Shown here: positions 1 through 10,045 of the stretch, piece after piece
How positions within the stretch are numbered: the first letter of the stretch is position 1
How the letters are laid out: each line of letters opens with the position of its first letter
Assembly: GCA_039545355.1 (NCBI GenBank)
Contig: BCJJ01000028.1
Span: forward strand, 372,001-436,000
Direction: 5' to 3'
Length of the DNA: 64,000 bases
From: Trichosporon coremiiforme
Lineage: Eukaryota; Basidiomycota; Tremellomycetes; Trichosporonales; Trichosporonaceae
Made by a program: the position numbers and the translations under genes
The notes under the pieces: generated by a model
Database searches by the model: none
What the model was told of the DNA's origin: nothing
The model's input: the letters and a program-made list of their open reading frames with translations, nothing else

Positions 1-868
1 TCTCGGCGTCGGTGAACTTGCCGCGCTTGTACGTGAACACGCCAAACGACTCGAGGCGGTGCAGCTCCTTGATCGGGATCCAGCGGGAAGCGAGGAACTC
101 GTGGACCGCGGCTTGCGTCGGCAGCGCCGCACGGAGTAGTTCAGGAGTGTAGTCGCTCCAAGCCACCGACCTGTTGTGACGGATTTTCAGCGCGACATGC
201 CATTGTTCCTGTGTGATGCCGTCCGGGCAGGGAGTTTTCGACGGGTCCGTCGGGTCGTTGATCGTCGACCACTCGACGTCTCCGGTTGGCGGCTCGTGGA
301 CGCTCGCGGGCTGCACGACGTCTGGCTCTTCCTGCTGCACTGCGGGTGACGGCGTCTGCAGCACCTCGACGGGCTCGACGGGCTCTTCCTCGGCCCCAGT
401 CTCCTCGGTGGCAGTCTCGTCCTCAGCACCAGTCGACTCAGGGGTCATGCCTGCGGGCGGGTCGAACGCGTTGAACGTGACGAAAGAGTTGTTCACGGGA
501 CGGTCTTTACGAGCGGTGACCTCGCCAAGGGTGAAGCCGTCATCGTCGCTGCGGTCGGGGGACACGATCGAATCGGGCTCGGGGAGGGGCTGGGGCTCAA
601 AGGTGGCGCGGGTCTTCTGCTTCTTCTTCTTGGCGAGGGGCGACTTTGGGGCGGAGCGGGCGGGGGATTTGAGAGAAGAGCTGCTGCGAAGAGAGAGGGA
701 ATACGAGTTTGCGTAGTAGTCGTTAGCATTGTCATTGTCGCTCTCGTCGTCGTAGACGGTACTGCGCATTGCGCTGACGAAGCCGGGGCTGTTGTCGAGA
801 TGGTCGTTGACGGCTCTGGGATGCCTTGGGCGGTTCGAGGCCTCTGCCGCGGCCATGAGCATCTCCAT
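1..868 (-). CDS. Partial Myb/SANT-like DNA-binding protein (N-terminal part)
   Basis: Open frame from ATG 868 (context CAACCATGG) to the left edge with no stop for 289 codons, so the 3' end lies outside the window. The first ~190 residues are acidic and low in complexity, with a lysine-rich run (KKKKQK, about residue 80) that could be a nuclear signal. The last ~85 residues look folded and end in YKRGKFTDAE, which resembles the start of a Myb/SANT repeat (G-x-F-T-x-x-E), preceded by a helical leader as in REB1/TTF-type factors. A nuclear role in transcription or rDNA-type termination is inferred from that short match only, because the repeats themselves are off the edge. It could be another acidic nuclear protein. 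Confidence 0.55.
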   Translation of the reverse strand, partial: MEMLMAAAEASNRPRHPRAVNDHLDNSPGFVSAMRSTVYDDESDNDNANDYYANSYSLSLRSSSSLKSPARSAPKSPLAKKKKQKTRATFEPQPLPEPDSIVSPDRSDDDGFTLGEVTARKDRPVNNSFVTFNAFDPPAGMTPESTGAEDETATEETGAEEEPVEPVEVLQTPSPAVQQEEPDVVQPASVHEPPTGDVEWSTINDPTDPSKTPCPDGITQEQWHVALKIRHNRSVAWSDYTPELLRAALPTQAAVHEFLASRWIPIKELHRLESFGVFTYKRGKFTDAE

Positions 869-1698
869 GGTTGGTTGTTGAGTGGTTGCAGTGGCAAGAA
901 TTGGTTTTGCAGAGGGAAGGATTGGGGGGTTATGCATTCATCCATTCTCATTCTCTAAGGCGCGATCGCGAGGGGCAGGCCAAAACTTTAAGTGGGGGGA
1001 AGACACAAGGGAGCGCGGAATAACGTCAGAACCGGGCTGGATGACTGTGTTTCGTGACCGACAAGTCCTCATATCCAGAGAAGAGCATGGCATCCAGCGC
1101 ACACCATGCGCTCCACTCCACTGCGATGCACACGCATGCATGACTCCGACTCGGCGTGAGAACATGGTCGACGACGTTGGTGGGGAACAGCTGGGGTGTA
1201 ACGTGGAGCCAGCACTCAGTCCACGGGCGTGGGCGTGGGCGTTGGCATGGGCGTGACCACCTTTGAGGTTCTCGCGATCGGCCGTCATCTTGGATGCAGC
1301 GGTGCGTGTTTGGGCCACTACCAGTACCCTCTAGTCCAGTCCAGCAACGATGACAGTACCGCAAACACCAGCCGGACTTGTCCCCATCAGCTGCTGAACC
1401 TTGTCATCCCGGACCCTCGCGGTCACAAAGAACAGTAGCAGACGTAGCAGACGTTGTTTGGCATGCACTCACTCGTTCATCAGAAGATGCTCTTCGCCGT
1501 CTGCATCTCGATCTGTATCAGTGTTGCGGATTGTTGAAAGGATTGGGAAAGCACGGACCAGCCAGCGTCGACGACGCATGCATACATGATTTGCCACTCA
1601 AGCGAGGCGAGGCCCCGGCGGCTGCGGCTGGTCGATTCCAGCGATCGATCGAGCCCTTACTCACCTCCACTCCATTCCTCACATCCACCACCATCGTC
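869..1698. other. Intergenic region, no gene seen
   Basis: Space between the divergent Myb-like gene and PIG-X gene. Reading frames here are short and lack family motifs. A GGGCGT-rich direct repeat lies at about 1225-1254. The region should hold both promoters; I see no clear TATA box. Confidence 0.5.
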
Positions 1699-2332
1699 AT
1701 GCCCTTGCAACCATCATCAGACGACGTCCCCGACCTCCAACTCGCACTCACCCCGTCCCTCCATCCCCACCTCGTCATCAACGCCGATGCCCCACCGGGT
1801 GACTGCAGGCTCTACCTCGCCCTCAGTCTGCCCGATGCTCTCTTCCCCGACCCAGACGAGCTGACCGATCTCTGGGGCCCGGCTGACAGCAACTCGGCTG
1901 GTGTGCGCTGGTCCCTCTCGCCGCGGCGGATCGACATCGAGCGGCCTGTCGACTCGTCTCTGAAGACTGTCAGACTCGAAGTGTCCGTCCCCTCGCCGCC
2001 AGTCGCCGGGCAGGCCGTCGCCGACATCCCGCTGCATGCGCGCTACCTTCCTCCCAGCGAGAATGACGGGTGGGACGTCTCCGTCTTTGACGTCGAGAAC
2101 CCCGTCCGCGCGGCTTGGGCATGTAACGGGCAATGTGGGCTAGACGAGGTGTGCCGAAAGCTGACAGACAGCACCAGAGTTCCACGACGTCCCCGCCCAG
2201 CTGTCGCTGACCCTTCCCGCGGCCAGGCAGAGCTACCAGATCAAGATTGAGACGGTCACGACGCTCGCGGTCTGGGTCGCAGCGGGCTACATCGCCTACT
2301 GCGTCGTCAGGCTCCTTCGCAAGCGCTCGTGA
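1699..2332 (+). CDS. PBN1: GPI mannosyltransferase I regulatory subunit (PIG-X/Pbn1-like)
   Basis: Exons 1699-2122 and 2172-2332, with a 49-bp intron (gtaacg...ctgac...cag), give 194 residues. PIG-X/Pbn1 proteins stabilise the ER mannosyltransferase (PIG-M/Gpi14) that adds the first mannose to GPI precursors. The clues are the PIG-X-type motif IPLHARYLPPSE about two-thirds along, a lumen-facing beta-rich body, and one C-terminal membrane segment (about residues 170-187) ending in a basic tail RLLRKRS. ATG 1699 was chosen because the motif-bearing frame has no other good start and the context is CGTCATGC. Unspliced, the frame reads into unrelated sequence, which supports the intron. At 194 residues it is close to mammalian PIG-X and much shorter than yeast Pbn1. 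Confidence 0.75.
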
Positions 2333-2796
2333 TGTGCAATGTATTACCGCCGACATGTAACATATATAAGGTCACCTGAGCTCTGCGTTATTGACGGGCT
2401 CTATCGTCATCGCTGCGATCGCAGGAGGCATGGAAGCAAGACTCCCCGGGCCGAACGTACCACGCGTCCTCTAGTTCCTCCCCCACGCTCCTCCTCCGTC
2501 TTGGCGGCGCAACCTCGTCCTTTATACGACGTGGGGTACCCCAGTACCCCGGAATGATCAACACCGAGACAACGACGTGGGGGAGGCGTCCGCAATTGAA
2601 CTGCGGTTCTTCTTACCCCGGCAGATCGCGCTAGCGAGACTCGACTCCCGAAACACACCGGCAAACGAATAGTACGCTGGGAAGATGGATGTGACGTCTT
2701 GGCGCTGCGACGATGTGTCGGAGGTACGAATGAGGGGAAACGAATCAACTCTGTCTCGCTTGACTGTGGCTTTCCGATCCGAGGCCGGTCGGACCT

Positions 2797-2864
2797 GCTC
2801 TCTCTGCTCTCTGCTCTCTGCTCTCTGCTCTCTGCTCTCTGCTCTCTGCTCTCTGCTCTCTGCA
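2797..2864. repeat. CTCTGCT heptamer microsatellite
   Basis: About nine near-perfect tandem copies of CTCTGCT. The 7-bp period means any read-through frame repeats every 21 bases, which creates the artificial Leu/Ser/Ala-rich frames there. Likely length-polymorphic. Confidence 0.9.
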
Positions 2865-3983
2865 GTTGCCCCAGTAAATGCTGTGGGCCCAGGTTGCGAT
2901 CTTGGGTCGTGTCGCTAGTTTTGGGCTTGGGAGGATTGAGTCTGGGAAACTTGCTTTACTTGCTTTGAGCCAGAGGCGCATCAGCTCTGGGTCTGGGTCG
3001 CTTCAGCTTTGGGATCTGGTCCTGGCCCAAGATCCCTTCACGAGCTGGGGGCGTGGGCTTGGCCCAGGGTCGATGCAAGCGTGACGACCGAGCGTATCTC
3101 TACTCTCGCGTATCTAGTTTCCTCCCGTACGCCTGCATCTGTGCGGTGAGACCTCCCGATCGCGGAAAGTAGGGAGTGTGAGCACGATGCCGGGTCCATG
3201 CCGAGGATCGACCTCCTAGGAGAGCGGGAGGTCCTCCACAAACTCTGTCCGTCTCGCTTGCGCCTGCTTGCTGTTCCTGCGGCTGTTCCTGCGATTCCTG
3301 CGGCAACGGGCGGTACTCGAGCGGCACGAGCAGGTCTCGAGCCAATGGGGCCGTCAAATCGGGACGCTGGGTATGGATGGAGTTTCTTGGCACTCCCACT
3401 CCACAGCACGCAACGCAGCCAGTGCATCTCGCGTATCGCGTCTGGGAACAACGAGAGTGTGGCAATGATGCTGGCGCCGCTCTCCCCGCTCGCATGCCAG
3501 GTCGGCCAGAGCCCAGGCGGCGCTGAGCGCTGACCATAGAGTGGATCTTGGTTGCGCCAAAGTCGCAATTCGCCGGGATGTCCAAATCGGACACTTTGAC
3601 GACAGGCACGGGGGCCCAGATGTTGCTCCTGCTGAGCGAATCGGAGGCGACAAGTGGCCAGTCCCAGCCATTCGAGGCACTCGTGACTGCATGCCAAGAC
3701 TTGGCACTTGGCTGGTGTAATGTGGGCAGTGGGCGGCCCCCATGCCAAGACTATGCATGGTTGCACGCGGTACACGGGCGCGCTTGCTGGTGCTCATGGG
3801 CTGCTTCACGGGGTTCGCGAGGGCTCACACGGGGCAAGGAAGGGCTCACGAGCTCACGCGATCCCGCACGCTGTGGCACGGGGGTCACCACGGGGCATGC
3901 GGGGCCAACGGTAGGAATGCGAGCAGCGAAACATCCCCACTGTTCACCGGCGACTTGATGCGCCCATAGCCATCCACCGCATG

Positions 3984-3992
3984 CATATAAAG
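3984..3992 (+). promoter_or_regulatory. Possible TATA box of the MFS permease
   Basis: CATATAAAG lies 50-58 bases before the permease ATG at 4042. Spacing and sequence fit a TATA element of an inducible gene; there is no other support. Confidence 0.35.
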
Positions 3993-4041
3993 CTTGCTAC
4001 TCCTCAGGGGAGGGTCCCCAAGCCTACGGGTGAACAGCAAG

Positions 4042-5739
4042 ATGACGCCTACGCTTACGAACCGCCCGTCCTCGCCAGGCTCCGATCTGGACCTCGAGAA
4101 GAAGGAGGACTTCCAGGTCGAGACAATCACGACCGCGGCGATGAACGAGGACGACGCCGCCTTCCTCGCCTCGTTCGACGACAAGCGCAAGGCCCGCATG
4201 TATCGCAAGATCGACGTGCGCCTGCTCCCCATGCTTGCGCTGCTGTACCTGTTTGCATGTGAGTTGAGACGAAGGGCGGTGGAGGGCATGTGGCACATCG
4301 CTGACGAAAAGACATCGACCGCGCCAACATCGGCAACGCCAAGATCGAGGGCCTCACCGACGATCTGCACCTCGACGGAACGAAATACAACACTTGCCAG
4401 TCTATATTCTTCGTTACTTATATTCTATTCGAAATTCCTGGTGCGCGATGTTTCTCTTTTGCGAACGAAAAAAGAAACGCGAAAGAAGCGACGAAAACGG
4501 TGAAGAAACACGGCTGACACACCAGGCAACATCATCCTCGAGAAATTCTTCAAGAAACGCCCATCCTTCTACCTCTCCGCGCTTACCATTCTCTGGGGCA
4601 CTTGCATGACTCTCCACGGCGTCGTGCAGAACTACGGCGGCATGATTGCGGTGCGTCTCGCGCTGGGCATTTGCGAGGCGCCCTTCTTCCCGTCTGCCGT
4701 TTTCCTGTCCTCGGTCTGGTACCCTCGTGAGATGCTGAACTCGCGCATCGCCCTCTTCTACACTGCGTCTGCGATGGCTGGCGCTTTCTCGGGCCTGCTC
4801 GCCTTCGGTATCGCCAAGCTCGGCGGCGTCGGCGGAATTGCCGCCTGGCGCTGGATCTTCCTCCTCGAGGGCCTCGCGACCGTCGTCCTCGGCATGATCG
4901 TCCCCTTCATCCTGCCCGACACGGCTGAGACGAGCAAGTTCCTCGACGCCGACGAGAAGCGCTACATGTCCCTCATGGGCGCGGCGCAGGACACGAGCGC
5001 CCACGCCGGCGACGGGGACCACGAGAAGGTCTCGCGCTGGCGCGTGTTCAAGTCTGTCGTCACAGACTGGCAGCTCTACCTCCAGGGCATCGTGTACTGG
5101 TCCAACACGGTGCCAAACTACGCCATGAAGTTCACCCTTCCGACGATTCTGAAGACGATGGGGTACACGAACGCGAACGCGCAGCTTTTGAGTATTCCGC
5201 CCTACGTCGTTGGCGCGACTACGGCATGCATCGCCGGCTTCTTCAGCGACCGCTTCAGGAAACGCATGCCGTTCATCGTCGTTTCGCAGGCCGTCGTCAT
5301 CGTAGCCTTCATCATCATCATGCCCCTCCGCTTCGACCCGAAAAAGTTTATGGGCCCAGTGTACATGTCCCTCTGTCTCGTGTGTGCGGGCGTGTACCCC
5401 ATCGGACCTGGGTGCAACACCTGGACAGCGAACAACCTCGCTGGTCCCGCGAAGCGCGCCATGGGCGTCGCCTTCGTCATCTCTCTCTGCAACGTCGGCG
5501 GCATCATTGGCGGATACATCTACCTCGACCGCGAGAAGCCCCACTTCACTACGGGATACGCGGCCTCGCTCGGCTTCGCGGCTGCCGGTGTCGTCGCTGC
5601 GCTCACGCTCGAGTTTGCCTTCACCCGCATCAACAAGAAGAGGGAGAGGATGACCAAGGAGGAGATCGACGCAAAGTACACGCCCCAGCAGCTCGCCCAG
5701 ATGGGAGACAGGTCGCCGTACTACAGGTACATGTTGTAG
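4042..5739 (+). CDS. MFS transporter, allantoate permease (anion:cation symporter) family
   Basis: Three exons, 4042-4258, 4312-4440 and 4526-5739, give 519 residues. It is a plasma-membrane proton symporter of the Dal5/Tna1 type, which carry carboxylated nutrients such as allantoate, nicotinate, pantothenate or short peptides; the substrate cannot be set from sequence. Family hallmarks are YIDRANIGNAKIEGL after TM1, FEIPGN, the RLALGICEAPFFPS block (TM4 region), a central hydrophilic loop, and about 12 hydrophobic segments overall. The N-terminal ~45 residues are acidic and cytosolic. All three exon joins restore conserved family motifs. The last residues are a short cytosolic tail. No transporter-linked enzyme gene lies next to it. 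Confidence 0.88.
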
Positions 5740-5802
5740 GCGGCCATGCGGGTCTCTGTAGATAAGAGTTGTGAATACGAGAAGTAAGGGTGATCACTGT
5801 TT

Positions 5803-5808
5803 ATGCAT
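5803..5808 (+). terminator. Possible 3'-end signal ATGCAT after MFS gene
   Basis: ATGCAT about 64 bases past the stop codon. The same hexamer recurs just downstream of many stops in this window (see findings), which suggests a 3'-end processing element. Confidence 0.3.
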
Positions 5809-6076
5809 ATATGGCCTTGTGAGTGCCTCTGCCGGTGCGCGCTGCGGTATCGAGCATGGCGCAGATCCCGCACTCAGCTACCCTACCTTGGCAGTTCTCA
5901 CTACGCAGAAGAGATGGCAACGAAGCGTCTTTCATGAATGAGACGGCGAGAGCCGAGGTTGAGGAGAATGGGCCGAGACAGTCAAGTCATGTCAAGGTAC
6001 TCCGCGCCTACAAACAACATACGACTCTCCACCCTCATCGTATCCACCACCATTCGTCATTACAGTTGAAGCCACC

Positions 6077-6958
6077 ATGGCAAGCAACGTTGGCCGATTT
6101 GAGGACCTCCCTGACACCCCGAAGGTGTTCCCCCGAGACAGCTGACACGTTGCCAGCGCCTTTGGATCACCCCCATTCGGCCCAACCGAGAGCAAGTACG
6201 AGGTGTCGTGGGCTGCACGCTCTGCGAGTATGACATGGTCGCGAGCTCTGCGTCGACCCGTCGATGACAGGATGTCTCCGGTTCCAGAGCCCGTCGAGGT
6301 GGACGATACATGCTTCATGCTAGACATGTGCGACAAGGCACTTGAGTTGCAAGCCTGCTGTTAATTCTCGTCCTGATCCCAGCGTCCGTTACAGTCTTCA
6401 GCGGCAGCTGCTCCGTCCAGAGCAGCCCCGCCCGACGTATCTGCACTGGACGGATGCGACTGACAAAGTGATCAATGAGGTGTATGAAATGGTGAGTGTT
6501 TCGAGCAAGCCAACATTGACCCCAGACGTGCGAGACACTCACGAAACTCCGGGCCATGGTCTCCGCCATCAATCACAGACGTCTACTGGTTTGTCCGCGA
6601 GCTCGACCTCTGTGCTGGACCATGGCGTCGCGAGCATTGCCCCCTCCGCGTCCGCCAGGCTACGTCCGTTTCCAGTGTCCGTTCTTGGGCGGTTCGGAGC
6701 CGCGTGCGCGGACCGCTGGATCAGAGTCATGGGGGAGGAGCACAGTCCCGAAGACTCCAGACTGCACGTCTAGCACAAGCCAGCGACATCGAGTCTCGCG
6801 TCTCATGGACTACCCGTCGAGGAGGTGGCCGTGTACCTTGCCGCAAGGCTGCTCGATGCGCTTGTGGCCAAGGACAAGTACAGGCGTATCCGTGCGGCAT
6901 TCTTCGACAACCTGGAGCTCTCTGATCCGAAGCTGGATCCTGGTGCTGACTCATCCTA
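6077..6958 (+). other. Unresolved multi-exon gene or decayed gene
   Basis: Several coding-like pieces are flanked by good splice signals. ATG 6077 (CCACCATGG) starts MASNVGRFEDLPDTPK, then a 32-bp intron (6125-6156), a block containing VVGCTLCE, a possible intron 6228-6270, a block reading PVEVDDTCFMLDMCDKALEL, a block ending NEVYEM before intron gtgagtg...cag (about 6492-6524), TCETLTKLRAMVSAINHRRLL, and a last block PVEEVAVYLAARLLDALVAK that ends at TAG 6956-6958. Between the third and fourth blocks no GT-AG intron restores the frame, so this is either a gene with a nonstandard intron or a pseudogene with a frameshift. I do not recognise the family; the helical blocks suggest an intracellular protein. 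Confidence 0.3.
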
Positions 6959-7703
6959 GTCATCGGCCTCATCAGTGTCGGCCCAGGACATCGCCCCAGT
7001 CTGCCACTCTGAGCATGAAGTCTCTCTCTTCCAAACCTCTGACGGGAACTCTAGGAGCTGCTGTGCGAAGCACGCCGCCGAGTCGCTCAACCTGGGGGGC
7101 TCGATCAGAACGTCCGCCACCGAAGGAAGGTCACGCAACTAAGCCCTCAGAAAGTGGGTTTTCGCAGTAGATTTCCTTGTAGCGCATCGAAGCAGAGTGA
7201 GCCGTATCCCCCGCGTAACATGTCGTAGGAGGAGTGACATGTAGCCGAGTAAAGCGGATAGAAAGCCGGTGTCAGTGTCAGTCGTCCTGTTATGCAGTTG
7301 TGGTGGCCTTGGAGTGCAAGGAATCAGTCGAAGAAGCGGTTAGCACCTAGTGGGTGTGATCCGTCTCTGTAGCTTTCGCGCTGTCGCAGGGGGATGCAAC
7401 GCGCTCAGTAAATCCAATAGTCAACAGAACGGTGCACACATGAGCTCCCCTGCACCCCGTTCAGCTCCCTGTAGCTCTGTTAGCTATCGAAGCATCGAAG
7501 TAGACTTAATTCAGCGAACACAGCGGAAGACGGGAGGGAGTGCCAGTGACATGCATGAACGGAGCAAACACGAAGCAAGGACTCGAGGACCGATGCAATG
7601 ACGGCTTGGATGGCCGTGCCTGACGTGCGACGCAAGCGACGTCATGTGCCGAGACTTTCGAGTTGTCGACATTTCGCCGTCCACCATCTTCCTCCTCACC
7701 ACC
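6959..7703. other. Intergenic region, nothing recognised
   Basis: About 745 bases with only short frames and no family motif. It should contain the promoter of the following gene. Confidence 0.45.
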
Positions 7704-8486
7704 ATGCTACGACACACCCGGAGCATCTCGACGATCCCACCACGGCGGCTGTCACTGATGGCGCACCGCTCGAGCTCCTTCTTCACCCCGCCGCCGCCAC
7801 CACGGCCTGGTGCATCAAGCGAGGACCCGGAGGATCTCGAGGCCGAGGTGAACGACCGCGAGTGGGAGATGCGCGTCGCACGCGGCATGCTGCACCTCCG
7901 CGAGACGCTGCCGCTGCTCTTCGACCCGGGAGTAAGTTCGCGCGATCTCTTCCCCAAGGACGTCTACTCGCGCAATGTCAACCTCAAGCTGCCGCATCCG
8001 CTCGGCCTGCGTCTGCCTGGACTACACGCTTACGGACTCGCATTCACGATCGCTAGGAATGGGCTGCAGGGTGAGTCAACTCCACAGGGGATTCATGCGC
8101 TGACTCCAGCTCTGCACCACGACTGCGGTGCGACGCTGGACCGGCTGAGCTACTCGCCGCACTCGTCACTCCAGACGAAGGAGCCGGCCGACTCGTCTCC
8201 GCCAGACAAGCGCATGCGCCAGATTCGTGTCATGCTCTCCATCCACGGCACGCCGCGGCTGCCCCCGCACAAGGTCGCCGTCTGGCACACGAGCAACCTG
8301 TACACGTTTTCGCCGTACTCGGGTCTGATTGCCGAGCACGAGGTCGAGGCGATTCGGCCGCTACCGGGAGAGGGCGTGATGGAGTGGATCCAGGGCGCAA
8401 TGGTGGGATGGACGAAGAACGGCACACCAGTGCCGGATACGGTGAGGACGGTCCGGGCGACCGCGCATGAGCACCGACGTCGCTAG
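7704..8486 (+). CDS. Unrecognised small mitochondrial-type protein
   Basis: Exons 7704-8070 and 8110-8486 give 247 residues; the 39-bp intron (gtgagt...ctgactccag) is a multiple of three without a stop, so an unspliced 260-residue form is also readable. The first ~25 residues (MLRHTRSISTIPPRRLSLMA) are basic and Ser-rich like a mitochondrial presequence. The middle contains LFDPGVSSRDLFPKDVYSRN and PLGLRLPGLHAYGLAF, a pattern reminiscent of the NTF2-like DUF2358 fold (Y...F.DP...G...Y), but I would not assign it. ATG 7704 follows ACC and begins the presequence. It is convergent with ISC1, with only 55 bases between the stop codons. Confidence 0.65.
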   Translation: MLRHTRSISTIPPRRLSLMAHRSSSFFTPPPPPRPGASSEDPEDLEAEVNDREWEMRVARGMLHLRETLPLLFDPGVSSRDLFPKDVYSRNVNLKLPHPLGLRLPGLHAYGLAFTIARNGLQGESTPQGIHALTPALHHDCGATLDRLSYSPHSSLQTKEPADSSPPDKRMRQIRVMLSIHGTPRLPPHKVAVWHTSNLYTFSPYSGLIAEHEVEAIRPLPGEGVMEWIQGAMVGWTKNGTPVPDTVRTVRATAHEHRRR

Positions 8487-8528
8487 ACCGGCAGCACGAT
8501 GACGAGTAGACGAGTTGTACTGTACACT

Positions 8529-8534
8529 ATGCAT
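8529..8534. terminator. Possible shared 3'-end signal ATGCAT
   Basis: Palindromic ATGCAT between two convergent stop codons (8486 and 8542), so it can serve both strands. One of the recurrent post-stop hexamers. Confidence 0.3.
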
Positions 8535-8541
8535 TCACTAC

Positions 8542-9888
8542 TTATCCCCTGAGGGCTGCGAGCTCGTTCTCCATCTCAGAGACGCACTCGTCGAGTAATC
8601 CCCGCTCCCACCGCCCCCACAGCCAACCGATGTAAAAGCTCGTCGCGCCCGCGATACCGAATGCGAACGCGAGCACAGTGAAGATTGGTTGGATCCACGA
8701 CTTGGGCTGCCACGCGGAGCCCACCGCGAGCGCAATCTCGAGCAGGATGCACGCGATCGTGATGTCGATGAAGATCTTGGACCGCCGCGCCGCCTCGGGG
8801 TAGTAGTCGCGCATGACGCCGAGGGCTTTGCGGATGCTTTGGGCTTCGGCGCCGTGTCCCTCCGCCGTGATGTGTGCGGGCTCATCGTCGCTGTACGGCA
8901 CCTCGGCCAGCGGGTGAGCCTGGCGGCTCTGCTCCTGCGCCTCCTGCCTCCCTTCGGCCGTACTGCTGTCGAGTGCAAAGGTGGACGCCAGGCCAAAGTG
9001 GTCGCTCATGCTCGTCGACCCGTCAATCAAGTCCGTCATGACGACCTCGGAGCGCACTACGCGGAGGCGCGGCTTGCCCGCCGGCTCGGCGAAGAAGATG
9101 TAGTCCAGCCTCTTGCCGCCGTTAGCGAGCACGGAGGCTGGGATAGGCTTTCCGGCGCTCCACGAGTTGAGGGGCGAGTCGCACGTCATGCCGAGCACGC
9201 TGAGGGCGTCCTCGGCACTGAGGCCAGAGGGGGCCGCGTCGTCGCAGCCAGGATGCGCTTCGCGGAACGAGTCCTTCAGCCCGCCGTGGTTCTTCATCAG
9301 CGCGATCGGTACGCTGAACGGCTGCGAGTTGAAGTCACCCATGCAAAACAGATACCGCCCCCCTCGTACGCCCTTGCGACACTCGGACGACAGCTGCCAC
9401 GCCTGGCTGATGCGGTGCGCCTGCCGCGTCTCCGGACCGCTCTCCCCGGCGGCGTGCATGTGCGTGTCCCACACCTCGCACTCGCCAAAGCCGGGGACGT
9501 TGACGACGACGCGCGCTGCAGCCTTGTTCACGAAGAAGTCACCGTCGACCGGATGGCTCGGCAGCCCGCTCAAGTGGTACGGGAGCGCCTGGCTCTCGAC
9601 AATGGGATACTTGGAGAACACGGCGAGACCGCTGCCCAGCGCACCCGTGTGGAAGAAGCGCGAGTACGCGAACGTCCCCTCAACATCGTCCCGGAACTGC
9701 CGGAACTCGGCGTGCACCCACAGCTCCTGCAGGCACACGATGTCGTACGTCGAGTTTCGCAGCGAGGCCGCGATCGCACGCAGGCGCCGCGGCCGGTCCT
9801 TGCTGACGAACGCGAGGCCCCTGGGGTCAGCACAGGCAGGGGGAGGGCCTCACCAGACGTTGAAGGTGAGGATCTTGAGCTCAGTCAT
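8542..9888 (-). CDS. ISC1: Inositol phosphosphingolipid phospholipase C / neutral sphingomyelinase
   Basis: Exons 9888-9854 and 9820-8542 with a 33-bp intron give 437 residues. Isc1 hydrolyses inositol phosphosphingolipids (and sphingomyelin) to ceramide, and in yeasts acts at ER and mitochondria. Splicing rebuilds the diagnostic start TFNVWGLAFVSKDR. The endonuclease/exonuclease/phosphatase fold shows CLQELW (metal-binding Glu), the region MGDFNSQPFS, and MSDHFGL (catalytic Asp-His). Two C-terminal membrane segments (about residues 361-379 and 391-410) anchor it, and a short coiled tail follows. Length matches fungal Isc1. ATG 9888 is the only start that gives the MTELKILTFNVW leader. No missing catalytic residue is visible. 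Confidence 0.9.
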
Positions 9889-10045
9889 GATGGATGGATC
9901 GAAATCAAGAGCATGACGTCGTTCCCTCGAACTAAGCACGGCCCGTGCCTGAGTCGGGTAGCCGGCGTGGATGGTCAGCAGCATGCAACCGTGACAACTC
10001 GAAATCGCACAGTCTCTCATCACAATGCATGCTAACGGTACAGAT

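Larger units (their letters stand above)
2333..4041. other. Long intergenic region, no gene seen
   Basis: About 1.7 kb between PIG-X and the MFS permease. It holds a 7-bp microsatellite (2797-2864) and a possible TATA box (3984-3992). Reading frames of 100-245 codons on the minus strand (3038-3775) have no recognisable motif or plausible splice chain, so I do not call a gene. Confidence 0.5.

Noticed and set aside
3038..3775. 245-codon open frame in the spacer after PIG-X
   Set aside because: No domain, no splice partner, biased composition, and overlapping frames of similar length on both strands; treated as chance.
4414..5544. Long open frame antisense to the MFS permease
   Set aside because: It mirrors the codon structure of a GC-rich gene, has no motif, and overlaps the intron and exons of a gene with clear family hallmarks.
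8689..10035. 448-codon open frame opposite ISC1
   Set aside because: Composition is Arg/Ala/Val-rich shadow sequence; the minus strand holds a complete, motif-bearing enzyme.
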